This document shows, one piece after another, positions 9,094 to 19,516 of a stretch of DNA of 64,000 nucleotides. Position 1 is the stretch's first letter. Every line of letters begins with the position of its first letter. A program made the position numbers and the translations under genes. Source of the DNA: DASQFI01 sp963780895 (GTDB lineage: Bacteria; Acidobacteriota; Vicinamibacteria; Vicinamibacterales; SCN-69-37); contig CAWAEG010000001.1 in assembly GCA_963780895.1 (NCBI GenBank), positions 868,001 through 932,000 on the forward strand. The letters run 5' to 3'. The notes below the pieces were generated by a model. The model was not told the origin of the DNA. It was given only the letters and a program-made list of their open reading frames with translations, and searched no databases.

Positions 9094-9255
9094 GACCTCG
9101 GGTTTCGTTTTACAGGCGCGCGGCAACACGATGTAGATGAGGTTTCGGGAGTTGGGGGACGGGTCTTGCTCGCGCAAGCGAGACCCGTCCCCCCAATGCG
9201 AAACTTGTTTCAGGCGTCCTGTCGGTCGCGCACCCGTAAAAAGAAACCCGAGGTC
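9094..9255. repeat. Nested fold-back: GACCTC palindrome enclosing a GTCCCC palindrome
   Basis: The outer arms 9094-9121 and 9228-9255 pair over 28 nt with 3 mismatches (GACCTCGGGTTTCGTTTTA outward). An inner hairpin with arms 9152-9173 and 9174-9196 is built on GGGGACGGGTCT and AGACCCGTCCCC. The intervening halves also share GGTTTCG/CGAAAC. The right outer arm begins immediately after the TAG of the upstream ggt gene, and the left outer arm ends 8 nt before the epimerase ATG. The whole space between two minus-strand genes is therefore the element. Confidence 0.88.
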
Positions 9256-10983
<1,728 letters not shown>

Positions 10984-10999
10984 GCCGGTGATTTTAAAG

Positions 11000-11053
11000 G
11001 ACCTCGGGTGTCGTTTTCGCAGGGGCTTGCAAGAGAAAATGACACCCGAGGTC
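11000..11053. repeat. GACCTC palindrome in a divergent promoter region
   Basis: Arms 11000-11017 and 11036-11053 (GACCTCGGGTGTCGTTTT and its complement) pair with one G-T wobble. The element occupies most of the space between divergently transcribed ggt and the S9 peptidase, so it cannot be a terminator for either gene. Reading outward, each arm continues into an AT-rich box: GAGGTCCTTTAAAAT toward ggt and GAGGTCTTATACTTT toward the peptidase. A role as paired promoter/operator is an inference. Confidence 0.85.
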
Positions 11054-11082
11054 TTATACTTTCGTCACTCCTGGAGGTTGCT

Positions 11083-14070
11083 ATGAAGCGGCTGAGACCG
11101 TCGGCGGTGCTGGTGCTCCTTGTCGCGCTGGTGGCGTTCGTCCCGATTGGCGCGCAGACACCCGCCAAACGGGCCTTCGATCTCGAGGACATTCTGGCGT
11201 TCCGGGCGCTCGGCGTGACCACGCTCTCGGCCAACGGGCAGTGGGTGGCCTACCGGCTCTCCCCGCTCCAGGGCGACAGCGAGGTCGTCGTCCGCAGCAC
11301 GTCGGGCGACAAGGAAATGAAGTTTCCGGTCGGTGAGGGCGCCGGCGGCGCGGCGACTTTCTCGGCTGATTCGACCTGGATCGCCATCACCACGGCCCTG
11401 ACCAGACGCGATGCCGAAGCGGCGCGCCGGGCGAGGCGGCCGGTGCAGACCAGCGTGACGATCGTGAACCTCGCCTCGGGGGACAAGGTGAACATCCCGA
11501 AGATCCGCCGGTTCGAATTTGCCGGCGAGACTGCTGGTTGGATCGCGCTGCATCGGTACGGTCCGGACACTGCCGGCGGCGCCGCTGGAGCCGCTCAGCC
11601 GGCCGGGGGCGGTCGAGGGGGACGAGGTGGCGGCACGCCGAACGCCAACGCACCGCGCGACACGCGTCCCCGCGGCACCGACCTCATCCTTCGAGAGCTC
11701 AAGAGCGGCGTTGAGATCAACATCGGCAACGTCTCGGAGTTCGCGTTCAACAAGTCCGGCAAGTCGCTGGCGATGCTGATCGACGCCGCCGATCAGGCCG
11801 GCAACGGCATCCAGATCCGCGACATGGACGCGGGCTCCGTGACCTCGCTCGAGACCGACAAGGCGTTCTACGAACGCCTGGCGTGGACGCGAGAGGGCGA
11901 CGCGCTCGTGGCGCTGAAGGGCAAGGACGACCGGCAGTGGCGTGAACGGCTCTTCGCCGTCGTCGGCTTCAGCGGATTTGGAGCGGGCGCGCCGAAGCGC
12001 GTCGAGTACGACCCGGCGGAAGACAAGACCTTTCCCGCGGGGATGTCGATCAGCGGCAATCGCGCGCCGCAGTGGACCGACACGCGCGATGCGATCTCGT
12101 TCGGGATGGCGCCGCTGACCAAAGCGCCGCCGCAGGCCGGCGGACGCGGCCGTGGCCAGACAGAAGGCGAAACCGGTGAAGGCGCGGGCGGGCGCGGCGC
12201 GGGCGCCAACGCAGACGACGAGGACACCAACAGCGAGCGGCCCAACCTGATGATCTGGCACTACAAGGATTTGCGGCTCCAGTCGATGCAGCAGGTTCAG
12301 GAGAACACCGATCGCAACTTCAACTACCTTGCGCTCTATCGCGTGCAGGACAACAAGATGGTGCGGCTGGCGGATGAAGAAGTCCCGACGCTCACGTTCA
12401 GCGGCCGCGGCCGGTGGGCCATCGGGACGAGCGACGACGCGTACGAGCGGCAGGGAAACCTGGACGGCCGGCGATTCCAGGACGTCTACGCGATCGATAC
12501 GAAGACCGGGCAGAAGAAGGCGATCAAGAAAGAGCTGCGCTGGGGCAACAGCCCGTCGCCCGACGGGACGAAGTATCTCTATTACGAGAACCAGCACTTC
12601 CACGTGTTCGACATCGAGTCCGGCACGGTTCGCAACATCACGTCCACGGTGCCGGCGTCGTTCGTCAATCGCGAGGACGATCACAACGTTGTCGATCCGC
12701 CGACCAACGTCGTCGGCTGGACCGCGGACAACTTGTCCGTGCTCGTTTCGGATCGCTGGGATATCTGGCAGGTGCCGGTCGGCGCCTCCGGTTCGGCCGT
12801 GAACCTCACCGTCAACGGCCGCAAGGACGGAATCCGGTACCAGACCCGCGTGCAGATCTATCTCGACGAGCGCGGCATCGATCTCACGAAGCCGCAGTAC
12901 TTCTCGGTGATGTCGGAGTGGGCGAAGCGATCCGGCTACGGCGTGCTCGAGGCGGGGAAGCCGGGGCTCAAGATGCTGCTCTGGGAGGACGCCTCGTTCG
13001 GCCGTCTCACGAAGGCGGAGAAAGCCGACGTCTGGATCTACAGCCGCGAAACCCCGACGACGCCGACGTCGCTGTTCGTGACGGACGCCACGCTCGCGAA
13101 CGGCCGGAAGATCATCGATACCGCGAAGGAATCAGAGGCGTTTCTCTGGTCCTCCGGTGCGCAGCTGATCGAATACAAGAACGACAAAGGCGAACGGCTG
13201 CAGGGCTCGCTGTATTTGCCCGCCAACTATGTGAAGGGCCGGCAGTACCCGATGATGGTCTACATCTATGAACGGCTGACGCAGGGGCACAACCAGTACG
13301 GCCGTCCGACCGCGAACGGATTCAGCCGGCAGGCGTACACGAGCAACGGCTACGCGGTGCTGCAGCCGGACATCAAGTACTACGTGAACGATCCGGGCAT
13401 GTCGGCGGTCTGGGCGCTGGTGCCTGCCGTCAAAGCGGCTATCGCGACGGGCGTCGTGGATCCGAAGCGCGTCGGCCTGCACGGACATTCATGGGGCGGC
13501 TACCAGACGGCGCACACGATCACGCAGACCGACATCTTCGCCGCGGCGATCGCCGGCGCGCCGCTGACGAACATGATCAGCATGTATTCGATCATCTACA
13601 AGAACACCGGCGGCACGAACGGCGCGATCTTCGAAAGCAGCCAGGGCCGCTTCACGGCCGGCCCCTGGGATCAGTGGGTGGCGTACACGCGGAACTCGCC
13701 CGTCGCGCACGCGAAGAACGTGAAAACGCCGCTCATCATCCTGCACAACGATCTCGATGGCGCGGTCGATTTCACGCAGGGGATCGAGTACTTCAACACC
13801 CTCCGCCGGCTGGGCAAGCCGGTCATCCTGCTCGAATATCCCGGCGAGAACCACGGTCTCGCGCGGCCGGCGAACCAGCAGGACTACACCGTGCGCATGA
13901 AGGAGTTCTTCGACCACTACCTGAAAGGCGCTCCGGCGCCCGACTGGCTGCAGTACGGCGTACCGCGCCTCAAGATGCAGGACCACATCGATCAACGGCT
14001 GAAAGAACGGCAGGAGAAACAGAAGGTCGTGCCGCCCGCCGGTGGAGGGCGGGGGGAAACTAAACTTTGA
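11083..14070 (+). CDS. S9 family prolyl-oligopeptidase-type serine peptidase
   Basis: The ATG at 11083 is chosen because GGAGG lies 7 nt upstream and it opens a signal peptide (MKRLRPSAVLVLLVALVAFV); an in-frame upstream extension reads through the palindrome. The mature 995-residue protein has a long beta-propeller-like N-terminal part and a C-terminal alpha/beta-hydrolase domain. The triad reads Ser803 in GHSWGGYQTAH, Asp892 in HNDLDGAVDF and His924 in YPGENHGLARP. Two Gly/Arg-rich low-complexity insertions (about 168-190 and 350-375) interrupt the propeller. It is probably exported and degrades peptides. The stop codon lies in the left arm of the TTCGAAC hairpin. Confidence 0.93.
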   Translation: MKRLRPSAVLVLLVALVAFVPIGAQTPAKRAFDLEDILAFRALGVTTLSANGQWVAYRLSPLQGDSEVVVRSTSGDKEMKFPVGEGAGGAATFSADSTWIAITTALTRRDAEAARRARRPVQTSVTIVNLASGDKVNIPKIRRFEFAGETAGWIALHRYGPDTAGGAAGAAQPAGGGRGGRGGGTPNANAPRDTRPRGTDLILRELKSGVEINIGNVSEFAFNKSGKSLAMLIDAADQAGNGIQIRDMDAGSVTSLETDKAFYERLAWTREGDALVALKGKDDRQWRERLFAVVGFSGFGAGAPKRVEYDPAEDKTFPAGMSISGNRAPQWTDTRDAISFGMAPLTKAPPQAGGRGRGQTEGETGEGAGGRGAGANADDEDTNSERPNLMIWHYKDLRLQSMQQVQENTDRNFNYLALYRVQDNKMVRLADEEVPTLTFSGRGRWAIGTSDDAYERQGNLDGRRFQDVYAIDTKTGQKKAIKKELRWGNSPSPDGTKYLYYENQHFHVFDIESGTVRNITSTVPASFVNREDDHNVVDPPTNVVGWTADNLSVLVSDRWDIWQVPVGASGSAVNLTVNGRKDGIRYQTRVQIYLDERGIDLTKPQYFSVMSEWAKRSGYGVLEAGKPGLKMLLWEDASFGRLTKAEKADVWIYSRETPTTPTSLFVTDATLANGRKIIDTAKESEAFLWSSGAQLIEYKNDKGERLQGSLYLPANYVKGRQYPMMVYIYERLTQGHNQYGRPTANGFSRQAYTSNGYAVLQPDIKYYVNDPGMSAVWALVPAVKAAIATGVVDPKRVGLHGHSWGGYQTAHTITQTDIFAAAIAGAPLTNMISMYSIIYKNTGGTNGAIFESSQGRFTAGPWDQWVAYTRNSPVAHAKNVKTPLIILHNDLDGAVDFTQGIEYFNTLRRLGKPVILLEYPGENHGLARPANQQDYTVRMKEFFDHYLKGAPAPDWLQYGVPRLKMQDHIDQRLKERQEKQKVVPPAGGGRGETKL

Positions 14071-14180
14071 ACTTCGAACTTCGAACTTCGAACTTCGAAC
14101 TGAAAACCGGGGGCGTGGCGATCGATGTCTCATGAGCCCGGGCTTTCAGTTTGAAGTTTGAAGTTCGAAGTTTGAAGTTT
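14062..14180. repeat. Hairpin built from drifting GAACTTC heptamers
   Basis: The left arm (about 14062-14110) is a run of GAACTTC/TTCGAAC words, ending ACTGAAAACCGGGGG. The right arm (about 14136-14180) is the imperfect complement, with TTTGAAG and TTCGAAG words after GCCCGGGCTTTCAGT. The upstream stop TGA (14068-14070) is inside the left arm, and the next gene starts 20 nt after the right arm. The two arms have drifted at a few positions each, so the pairing is imperfect but extensive. Confidence 0.85.
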
Positions 14181-14199
14181 TCTTGAAAAGGAGTCTTTC

Positions 14200-14616
14200 G
14201 TGGCCATCAACTCCGGCAAGGTCGTCCTCGGCGGTCTCGTCGCCGGCGTGGTCGCGAATCTGCTGGACTACCTCTTCCAGGGCATCATCCTCCGGCCGGA
14301 CTTCGAGACAATGCAGCAGCGGCTGAATCTCGATCCGGCCGCCGCCAACAATCCCGTGCCGTGGATCGTCGTCGATTTCGTGCTGGGGTTCCTGTTGATC
14401 ATCACGTATGTCGGCTTTCGAGCGCGCTGGGGACCGGGGCCCAAGACCGCCATCTACGCCGGCATCGTGATCTACGTGGCCATCGCCGCCATGATGGGCG
14501 CGCTCACGACGATCGGCGTGTTCGCCACGGACACGTACATGAAGAGCTCGGCCTTGTCGCTCGTCACGCTGATGTCCTCGTCGCTGGCCGGGGCATACGT
14601 GTACAAGGAAGCATGA
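14200..14616 (+). CDS. Small integral membrane protein, unknown function
   Basis: A 138-residue protein with about four hydrophobic segments (near 8-28, 52-72, 82-103 and 115-135). The loop LRPDFETMQQRLNLDPAA sits between the first two. The GTG start at 14200 is supported by AAAAGGAG 7-8 nt upstream. The segment VVLGGLVAGVVANLLDYLFQGIIL-like opening, cut at an Asp-Tyr pair, is seen in short hypothetical membrane proteins of soil bacteria. No catalytic motif is visible. It follows the S9 peptidase on the same strand, separated only by a fold-back repeat. Confidence 0.75.
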   Translation: MAINSGKVVLGGLVAGVVANLLDYLFQGIILRPDFETMQQRLNLDPAAANNPVPWIVVDFVLGFLLIITYVGFRARWGPGPKTAIYAGIVIYVAIAAMMGALTTIGVFATDTYMKSSALSLVTLMSSSLAGAYVYKEA

Positions 14617-14650
14617 AGGCCGTGAAGATGGTGAAGGCCAGGCATGCGCG

Positions 14651-15940
14651 TCAGAAAAAGAAGAAGAACCCGCCGCCGCTGAACCGCGGATTGACGATGT
14701 TGTCGTAGATCGACCCGAAGCTGTAGCTCACGCCGAGGCCGTAGTAGTACCTGTAGTCGGTAGCCAACTGCCGGAGGCGGAGTAGCACCTCCTCGGTCGA
14801 AGCCCCTCCTTTGCGCAGCGAGATCTGGTCCTTGATCTTCGTGTACTCCGCGAACACGTTGAACGAGAACCCTTTGAACAGCCGCACTTCCGTGTTGCCC
14901 CAGATCGCCGATCGCCATCGGTCCGCGTCGTCGAGGTGCTGTGACAGTTCCGACGAGACGTTGAGCGACCCCCACGGCTGGCGGAGCCCCATCGAGAAAT
15001 TGACCGCGTGGTTGGGCACCGTCTCCTCGGTTTTGTCGAAAATCGTCACCTCGCTGTACCGGTAGCGGGACACGCCGATCGTGTACTGCACGGCCAGGCT
15101 CCGCCGGTTGGACTCCTTGTACGGAAAAAAATCGAACTCGAACGCCGGCGCGATCCGCACCGAGGTGTCATTGTTCGAAAAGCTGTCGTGCGAGATGGCG
15201 GCCCGAAGGCCGCTGGACGTGCGCGGCCCGTGGCTCCGCACGATCAAGCCTTCCGTGAACCAGTGGTCGCGCTGGCTCCTGACCGTCCGGTCTGCCTCGA
15301 CTTCGAACGTCTCCTTGCTGATGTTGCCGCCAACCGAGACGTTGAGCTTCCAGTCCTCGGTCGTCCGGCTGCTCGAGAACGAGATGCGCGACGAGGCCGA
15401 CGTGCTGCGGCGTTCGCCGTTGAAGTTGCCGTTGAGGTTGACGCGGAAGACCCACGAGTTCCAGCGGTCGCGGACCGCGGCTGTGGTTTCGGCGGGCTTC
15501 GTCAAGGTGAGATCCAGTCTCGGCGCGATTGCCGTGTCGACCGCGTACCCGACCAGGCCGATCTTGAAGATCCGCGAGAACTCCTTGCGGCGGTCGTCGC
15601 TCGTGGCTGTCTGCTCCGTGGTGAATGTGAACGTCCGGTCCTGCCGCTGCAGGCGGCCCAACCCGATGAACTTCACGGTCCACGCCGACCCGCCGCTGCC
15701 GGTCCCCTGCGTCGTGACCAGCACGTGGAGATCGGCATCCATCCGATCGCGCACGTAGTCGATGAACGTCACGTTCTGACGCTGGTAATCCGTGTCGCAT
15801 TCGTGGCAATCGAGGAAGACGCGCAACATGTTGGACGGCGCCGGTGGTGAACCCTGCGGCGCCGGCTGAGCCAGCGCTGAGGGCACACGGCAGACGGCCA
15901 AGGTCAGGAACAGACTGGCGGTGGTCACGAGGCGTTTCAT
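14651..15940 (-). CDS. Secreted beta-barrel-like protein with CxxCD motif, paralogue A
   Basis: Not a family I can name. The 429-residue precursor has a signal peptide (about 1-24). An N-terminal globular part carries VFLDCHECDTDY (about 46-57) and IDYVRDRMDADLHVLVTTQG. The rest is rich in alternating aromatic and polar strands (for example WKLNVSVGGNISKETFEVEAD, YYYGLGVSYSFGS), consistent with an outer-membrane barrel. It ends in Phe, as barrel-insertion signals do, with the unusual tail GGGFFFFF. It aligns by eye along its whole length with the next gene upstream, sharing LRQLAT.YRY, VSYSFG and VNPRF. Together they are a tandem duplication, probably co-transcribed (32-nt gap). Confidence 0.8.
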   Translation of the reverse strand: MKRLVTTASLFLTLAVCRVPSALAQPAPQGSPPAPSNMLRVFLDCHECDTDYQRQNVTFIDYVRDRMDADLHVLVTTQGTGSGGSAWTVKFIGLGRLQRQDRTFTFTTEQTATSDDRRKEFSRIFKIGLVGYAVDTAIAPRLDLTLTKPAETTAAVRDRWNSWVFRVNLNGNFNGERRSTSASSRISFSSSRTTEDWKLNVSVGGNISKETFEVEADRTVRSQRDHWFTEGLIVRSHGPRTSSGLRAAISHDSFSNNDTSVRIAPAFEFDFFPYKESNRRSLAVQYTIGVSRYRYSEVTIFDKTEETVPNHAVNFSMGLRQPWGSLNVSSELSQHLDDADRWRSAIWGNTEVRLFKGFSFNVFAEYTKIKDQISLRKGGASTEEVLLRLRQLATDYRYYYGLGVSYSFGSIYDNIVNPRFSGGGFFFFF

Positions 15941-15971
15941 GTCCCGTGTGCCCTTTCTTGTCCTGTGCCGT

Positions 15972-17276
15972 TCATAAGCTGAACCGTGGATTGACCGTCT
16001 GATTACCGAGCGCGCCGAAGCTGTAGGAGAACCCGACGCTGAAGGAATACCGGTATCCGGTCGCGAGCTGGCGCTGCCGAAGCAGCACGTCCTCTTCGCT
16101 CGCCAGGCCTTTCTCCAGCGTGAACTGGTCCCGGATGCGTTCGTACCTGCCTGAGCTGTTCACGGTCAGGCCCTTCAACAGCCGGACGCTGATGCCGCCC
16201 GAGACGGTCAGCCGGGTCCGATCCAGCGACGACAGTTGCTGCGTGAAGACGGCCGACCCGCTGGCCTGTCCCCAGGGCTGGCTCAGTCCGAGCGATGTGT
16301 TGAGCGTATGTTTGGCGATCGTCTCAGTGAGCTTGTCGAAAATCGTGATCGTCTCGTAGTTGTAGTAGGCGGGGCCCGCCGTGTACTGAATTGTCAGACT
16401 GCGTTTCGTCGATTCACTGTACGGAAAGATGTCGTACTCGACACCCGGGGCGAACTGGATCACCCGTTCTTCGTTCGAGAACGACGACCCGCTCACCGAT
16501 GCCGTCATTCCGATCGAGAAATGCCCGGTGACGCTCTTGACGATGAGTGAATCGACGCTCCAGTCAGACACACTCGACTTGACGGTCTCGCCGTCCTCCA
16601 AATCGAACGTGTTCTTGTTCAGCGACCGGCTGACGCCGGTGCGAATCTTCCAGTTTTCCGTGGTGCGATTCGCGCTGCCGTTGAAGTAGAACGATCGGCT
16701 GACGTTCGACTGCTCGCCGTTGCCGAAAGAGTCCATGCCGACCCGGAACACCCAGTAGTTCCAGGGGTCCTTTGCCGCCGCCACGGGCTTGTCCGTATCG
16801 AGCTTCTTGAAGGTCACGTCGAGCTGCCGGCCCGCGCCCGTCTCGAAGGCGTATTCGGCAAGCCCGAGCTTGAGGCAGCGCGCCAGCTCGCGGCGTGCTT
16901 CTTCCGTCGCGAGACCGCCAGCGACGGAGAACGGCACCGATCGATCCCGCCCGGCAAACCGGCCGCGCCCGGCGAACGCGAGCCGCCATTCGCCAGCCGT
17001 GCCGGCAGGCGGAGACACGGTGACGTCGACCTCGGCGGTCGCCTCGTCGGTGACGAACTCCGCAAAGGCGATATTCGACTTGAGAAATGCGGTGTCGCAG
17101 TCCAGGCAGTGAAGCAGAACGCGGAGAGCTTCGGGTGGGGGAGCCGGCGCCGCCGTCTGCGCGAACGCCGGCGCGATCACGCCCAGAAGCCCCACGACCA
17201 GCAGGGCTCCGGCGCGCAACAGGTGACTCAACCCCTCATCACGCCGGCCGCAGGCGGCGGGCGATTCGACGGTCAT
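15972..17276 (-). CDS. Secreted beta-barrel-like protein with CxxCD motif, paralogue B
   Basis: This is the upstream partner of the tandem pair. The ATG at 17276 is preferred to one 42 nt upstream because AGGAG precedes it by 6-7 nt, giving about 434 residues. A signal peptide (LLRAGALLVVGLLGVIAPAFA) is followed by VLLHCLDCDTAF, the same Cys-x-x-Cys-Asp site as paralogue A, and by AFAEFVTDEATAEVDVTVS. Strand-rich repeats with WNYWVFRVGMDSFGNGEQSN and FFNGSANRTTENWKIRTGVS precede the C terminus, which ends FSYSFGALGNQTVNPRFSL. The CxxC pair could bind metal, bind haem non-canonically or form a disulphide (inference). The promoter region lies in the palindrome-bearing gap to the plus-strand gene at 17473. 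Confidence 0.78.
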   Translation of the reverse strand: MTVESPAACGRRDEGLSHLLRAGALLVVGLLGVIAPAFAQTAAPAPPPEALRVLLHCLDCDTAFLKSNIAFAEFVTDEATAEVDVTVSPPAGTAGEWRLAFAGRGRFAGRDRSVPFSVAGGLATEEARRELARCLKLGLAEYAFETGAGRQLDVTFKKLDTDKPVAAAKDPWNYWVFRVGMDSFGNGEQSNVSRSFYFNGSANRTTENWKIRTGVSRSLNKNTFDLEDGETVKSSVSDWSVDSLIVKSVTGHFSIGMTASVSGSSFSNEERVIQFAPGVEYDIFPYSESTKRSLTIQYTAGPAYYNYETITIFDKLTETIAKHTLNTSLGLSQPWGQASGSAVFTQQLSSLDRTRLTVSGGISVRLLKGLTVNSSGRYERIRDQFTLEKGLASEEDVLLRQRQLATGYRYSFSVGFSYSFGALGNQTVNPRFSL

Positions 17277-17354
17277 CCGGGCTCCTGGTCGGGGGGCGCT
17301 GGGGCGTGTTGCCTGCATTTAGACGCCGGGCCCCCGATTTCGGTTCACAGAGAT

Positions 17355-17402
17355 GACCTCTGAGGTCATTTTGGTGAGAGTCGCAAAATGACCTCAGAGG
17401 TC
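17355..17402. repeat. GACCTCTGAGGTC palindrome in a divergent intergenic region
   Basis: The perfect 18-bp arms 17355-17372 and 17385-17402 (GACCTCTGAGGTCATTTT) flank a 12-nt loop. Each arm is itself nearly palindromic. It lies between divergent genes (17276 minus and 17473 plus) and continues outward as GAGGTCCTTACAATG on the right. This matches the outward context of the other GACCTC elements. Confidence 0.85.
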
Positions 17403-17472
17403 CTTACAATGTCAGTGCCAGCTTTGCCCGTGGCTCTGCGCCTGCGCCGGCGGGAGGCTGATTGGAGCGTGT

Positions 17473-18123
17473 ATGCCTTTTGGGACTTGGTTTCTCGTTA
17501 CGGCGACTCTCGCGGCGCCGAGCGCACCCGGCCCGGCAGTCACCCCCATACTCGCCGTCGACCTGAACGCGTCAGTGGTCGCACGGTCTGCCGGTGCGAC
17601 GGATCAGCGCGCCACCAGCACGACGCCGCAACAGGGGGAGCGTCCGCATCAGTTCGGCATCGGCGGATCGATCACGGCCAGCACGCGTGGCGCGGCCGGA
17701 GACGTCCGCTACTGGTTCAACGATCACATCGGCCTGAACATGACCGCCGGCTGGTATCGCAGCTACTACGAGACGCCGAGCGGCCAGCGTCCCACGACCG
17801 TCCACGTGTCACCCTCGGTCATCTACATGGTGGGCAAGCCCAACTACACGCGTGAGGTCGATATCCGCCCGTTCGTCGGAGGCGGCGCCAGCTACCTGCG
17901 CGCGACTCGACCGATCGTCTCCCCTACCGCAAACATCCTCACGGTCGAGTCCAGCGGGACGGGCATGCACGCGTTCGGCGGCGCGGAGCTCACGTTCAAG
18001 GACGCCGAGTACCTCGCGCTCAGCGGAGAGCTCATTTACTATCGGCTGCCCGTACAGCTGCCGAGCCGCAGCTCACTCGACGGGTTGAACTATCTCGTGG
18101 CGGTCCACTTCTATCTGAAGTGA
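17473..18123 (+). CDS. Outer-membrane beta-barrel-like protein
   Basis: The 216-residue protein has a weak N-terminal signal (WFLVTATLAAPSAPG). It then shows repeated amphipathic strands: HQFGIGGSITASTRG, AAGDVRYWFNDHIGLNMTAGWY, VDIRPFVGGGASYLRATRP, MHAFGGAELTFKDAEYLALSGEL and LNYLVAVHFYLK. This is the layout of small OmpA-like or OmpW-like 8-strand barrels. GGAG upstream supports the ATG at 17473. Function is unknown; the strand pattern is the only evidence. Confidence 0.75.
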   Translation: MPFGTWFLVTATLAAPSAPGPAVTPILAVDLNASVVARSAGATDQRATSTTPQQGERPHQFGIGGSITASTRGAAGDVRYWFNDHIGLNMTAGWYRSYYETPSGQRPTTVHVSPSVIYMVGKPNYTREVDIRPFVGGGASYLRATRPIVSPTANILTVESSGTGMHAFGGAELTFKDAEYLALSGELIYYRLPVQLPSRSSLDGLNYLVAVHFYLK

Positions 18124-18316
18124 AGAGTAGAGCTGGCGGTCTGAAACCCAATCGGTACGACGGTACGGCAGGTCCGCGGAACCTGATTCTTGTCATCTTC
18201 TTTTCATGACCCCTTCGTAGGGGCAGGCTTCAGCCTGCCCTAAAAAGAAGAAGACCTGCCGTCACCTCGTTCCTCGGACCCGCCGTACCGACGCGTTTTC
18301 AGACTCGCTCTGATCT
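18118..18316. repeat. Long imperfect fold-back with internal terminator-like hairpin
   Basis: The left half (18118-18205: GGTCTGAAAC, GGTACGACGGTACGGCAGGTC) pairs imperfectly with the right half (18245-18316: GACCTGCCGTCAC, CCGTACCGACGCG, GTTTTCAGAC). At the centre (about 18218-18242) is a compact GC-rich stem made of GGGGCAGGCT and AGCCTGCCC. It sits between convergent genes, so a bidirectional terminator function is plausible for the central stem. Confidence 0.75.
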
Positions 18317-19507
18317 TCACTCCCCCGGATCGATCAAGACCGCTGCCGCGCCAACCCACGACAACCCTTTGTTGTGGTCGACCCCCATCATCTTTCCTCG
18401 TCCCATCCGCGCGAGCGGCAGCACCGCGCGGTATTTCTCGCCTTCGCGAATCATCATGATCCGAAGCTCGACCTGTGTCATGCCGTGAGGCGTGTCGATG
18501 AGGGGCGTAAACCGGACTCGCTCCTGGAGAATGTAGTCGTGCCGGCTGGCTTCGGGAATCGCCGCGAGATCGGCGTCGGTCGGACTGAAGACGATGCCGC
18601 CGCCCGCGAAGGAGAAGAGCGGCTTCAGGAGCCAGTTGTCGCGATCTGACGGCGGCGACGGCATGTCGTCGAGATACGACGTCTTCGGCACCCATGGATG
18701 GCGCAGCCACGGGAGCGAAAACTTGCTCAGGCGGAAAAACCAGTCCGGTCCGCCGACCCACTCGACCTCGACGTCGGACGCCGGGTCGAACGGCAGCGTG
18801 AGACCGCGGCGCACGAGCTCGTCGGGGATCACCCGGTTGTAGATGCGTGCGATCGGCGTGAGACGCCCGTCTTCGCGCGCGAACAGCCGTCTGCCGCGCT
18901 GCTCGACGCTCGTGACGTCGATCGCCCGGACGCCCCACAGCTGCTCGGTGACCTTGAAATCGGGACGGGTCTTCTGACGTTCCGGGTCGATCTCGAGGAG
19001 CACCACCTCCGCCGGGTCGTGCGTGCCGACGATCGCGCGGCCGACCGCGCGGACGTACGCCTCCGTGTCGAGCCCGTCGAGATAGGGTGTCAGCTCCGGA
19101 AAGCCGTACACGGCCTGTGCCTGTTCCGCGAGCCTGACCTGGAAGCCATAAAGCGACGGAAACGCCTGGAGCTCCACCAGCCGGCCTTCAACGCCGGCCG
19201 GCGTCTCGAGGAGTCCGAAATCCACCTGGATGAACGTCGGTTTCGATTCCCCGGCGGCGAGCCGGAACGCCTGCGGCACGACGGCGTCGGCCGCCACCAG
19301 GTAATCAGGTCGATCGAGGAGTTGGTCGATGAGCTCGTGCGCGGCCGCGACGAGCCGCGCCATGAGCGACGCCGGCACGAAACACGGCGTTTCGGACAGC
19401 CGGAATTCAATCGACACGCCACAGCGCCTTTCGAGCTCGGCCACGAACGTGGCGTATCTGGCCTGCGAGAACGCTCGATTGAACCGCTGGCGGTGGACCG
19501 GAATCAT
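18317..19507 (-). CDS. ATP-grasp-like amide ligase (glutathionylspermidine-synthase-like)
   Basis: The 396-residue protein is the last gene of the five-gene operon. The C-terminal ATP-grasp-like core reads LLKPLFSFAGGGI (Lys295, Gly302-304), YILQERV (Glu329) and VELRIMM (Glu347), as the nucleotide- and metal-binding elements would. The N-terminal half has HELIDQLLDRPDYLVAADAV and QVDFGLLETPAGVEGRLVELQ, which resemble the region before the ATP site in circularly permuted glutathionylspermidine-synthase-type enzymes. It should form an amide bond from an acid and an amine using ATP; the substrates are unknown. It starts 9 nt after the M29-like gene ends. Confidence 0.72.
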   Translation of the reverse strand: MIPVHRQRFNRAFSQARYATFVAELERRCGVSIEFRLSETPCFVPASLMARLVAAAHELIDQLLDRPDYLVAADAVVPQAFRLAAGESKPTFIQVDFGLLETPAGVEGRLVELQAFPSLYGFQVRLAEQAQAVYGFPELTPYLDGLDTEAYVRAVGRAIVGTHDPAEVVLLEIDPERQKTRPDFKVTEQLWGVRAIDVTSVEQRGRRLFAREDGRLTPIARIYNRVIPDELVRRGLTLPFDPASDVEVEWVGGPDWFFRLSKFSLPWLRHPWVPKTSYLDDMPSPPSDRDNWLLKPLFSFAGGGIVFSPTDADLAAIPEASRHDYILQERVRFTPLIDTPHGMTQVELRIMMIREGEKYRAVLPLARMGRGKMMGVDHNKGLSWVGAAAVLIDPGE

Positions 19508-19516
19508 GGAATCAAT

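Noticed and set aside
11000..11053. GACCTC palindrome as a classical intrinsic terminator
   Set aside because: It lies between divergent start codons, so neither gene could end there; the following sequence also lacks a clear U-run.
18118..18316. Integrated mobile element between convergent genes
   Set aside because: There are fold-back arms but no transposase, integrase or direct-repeat target site; it fits the general hairpin pattern.
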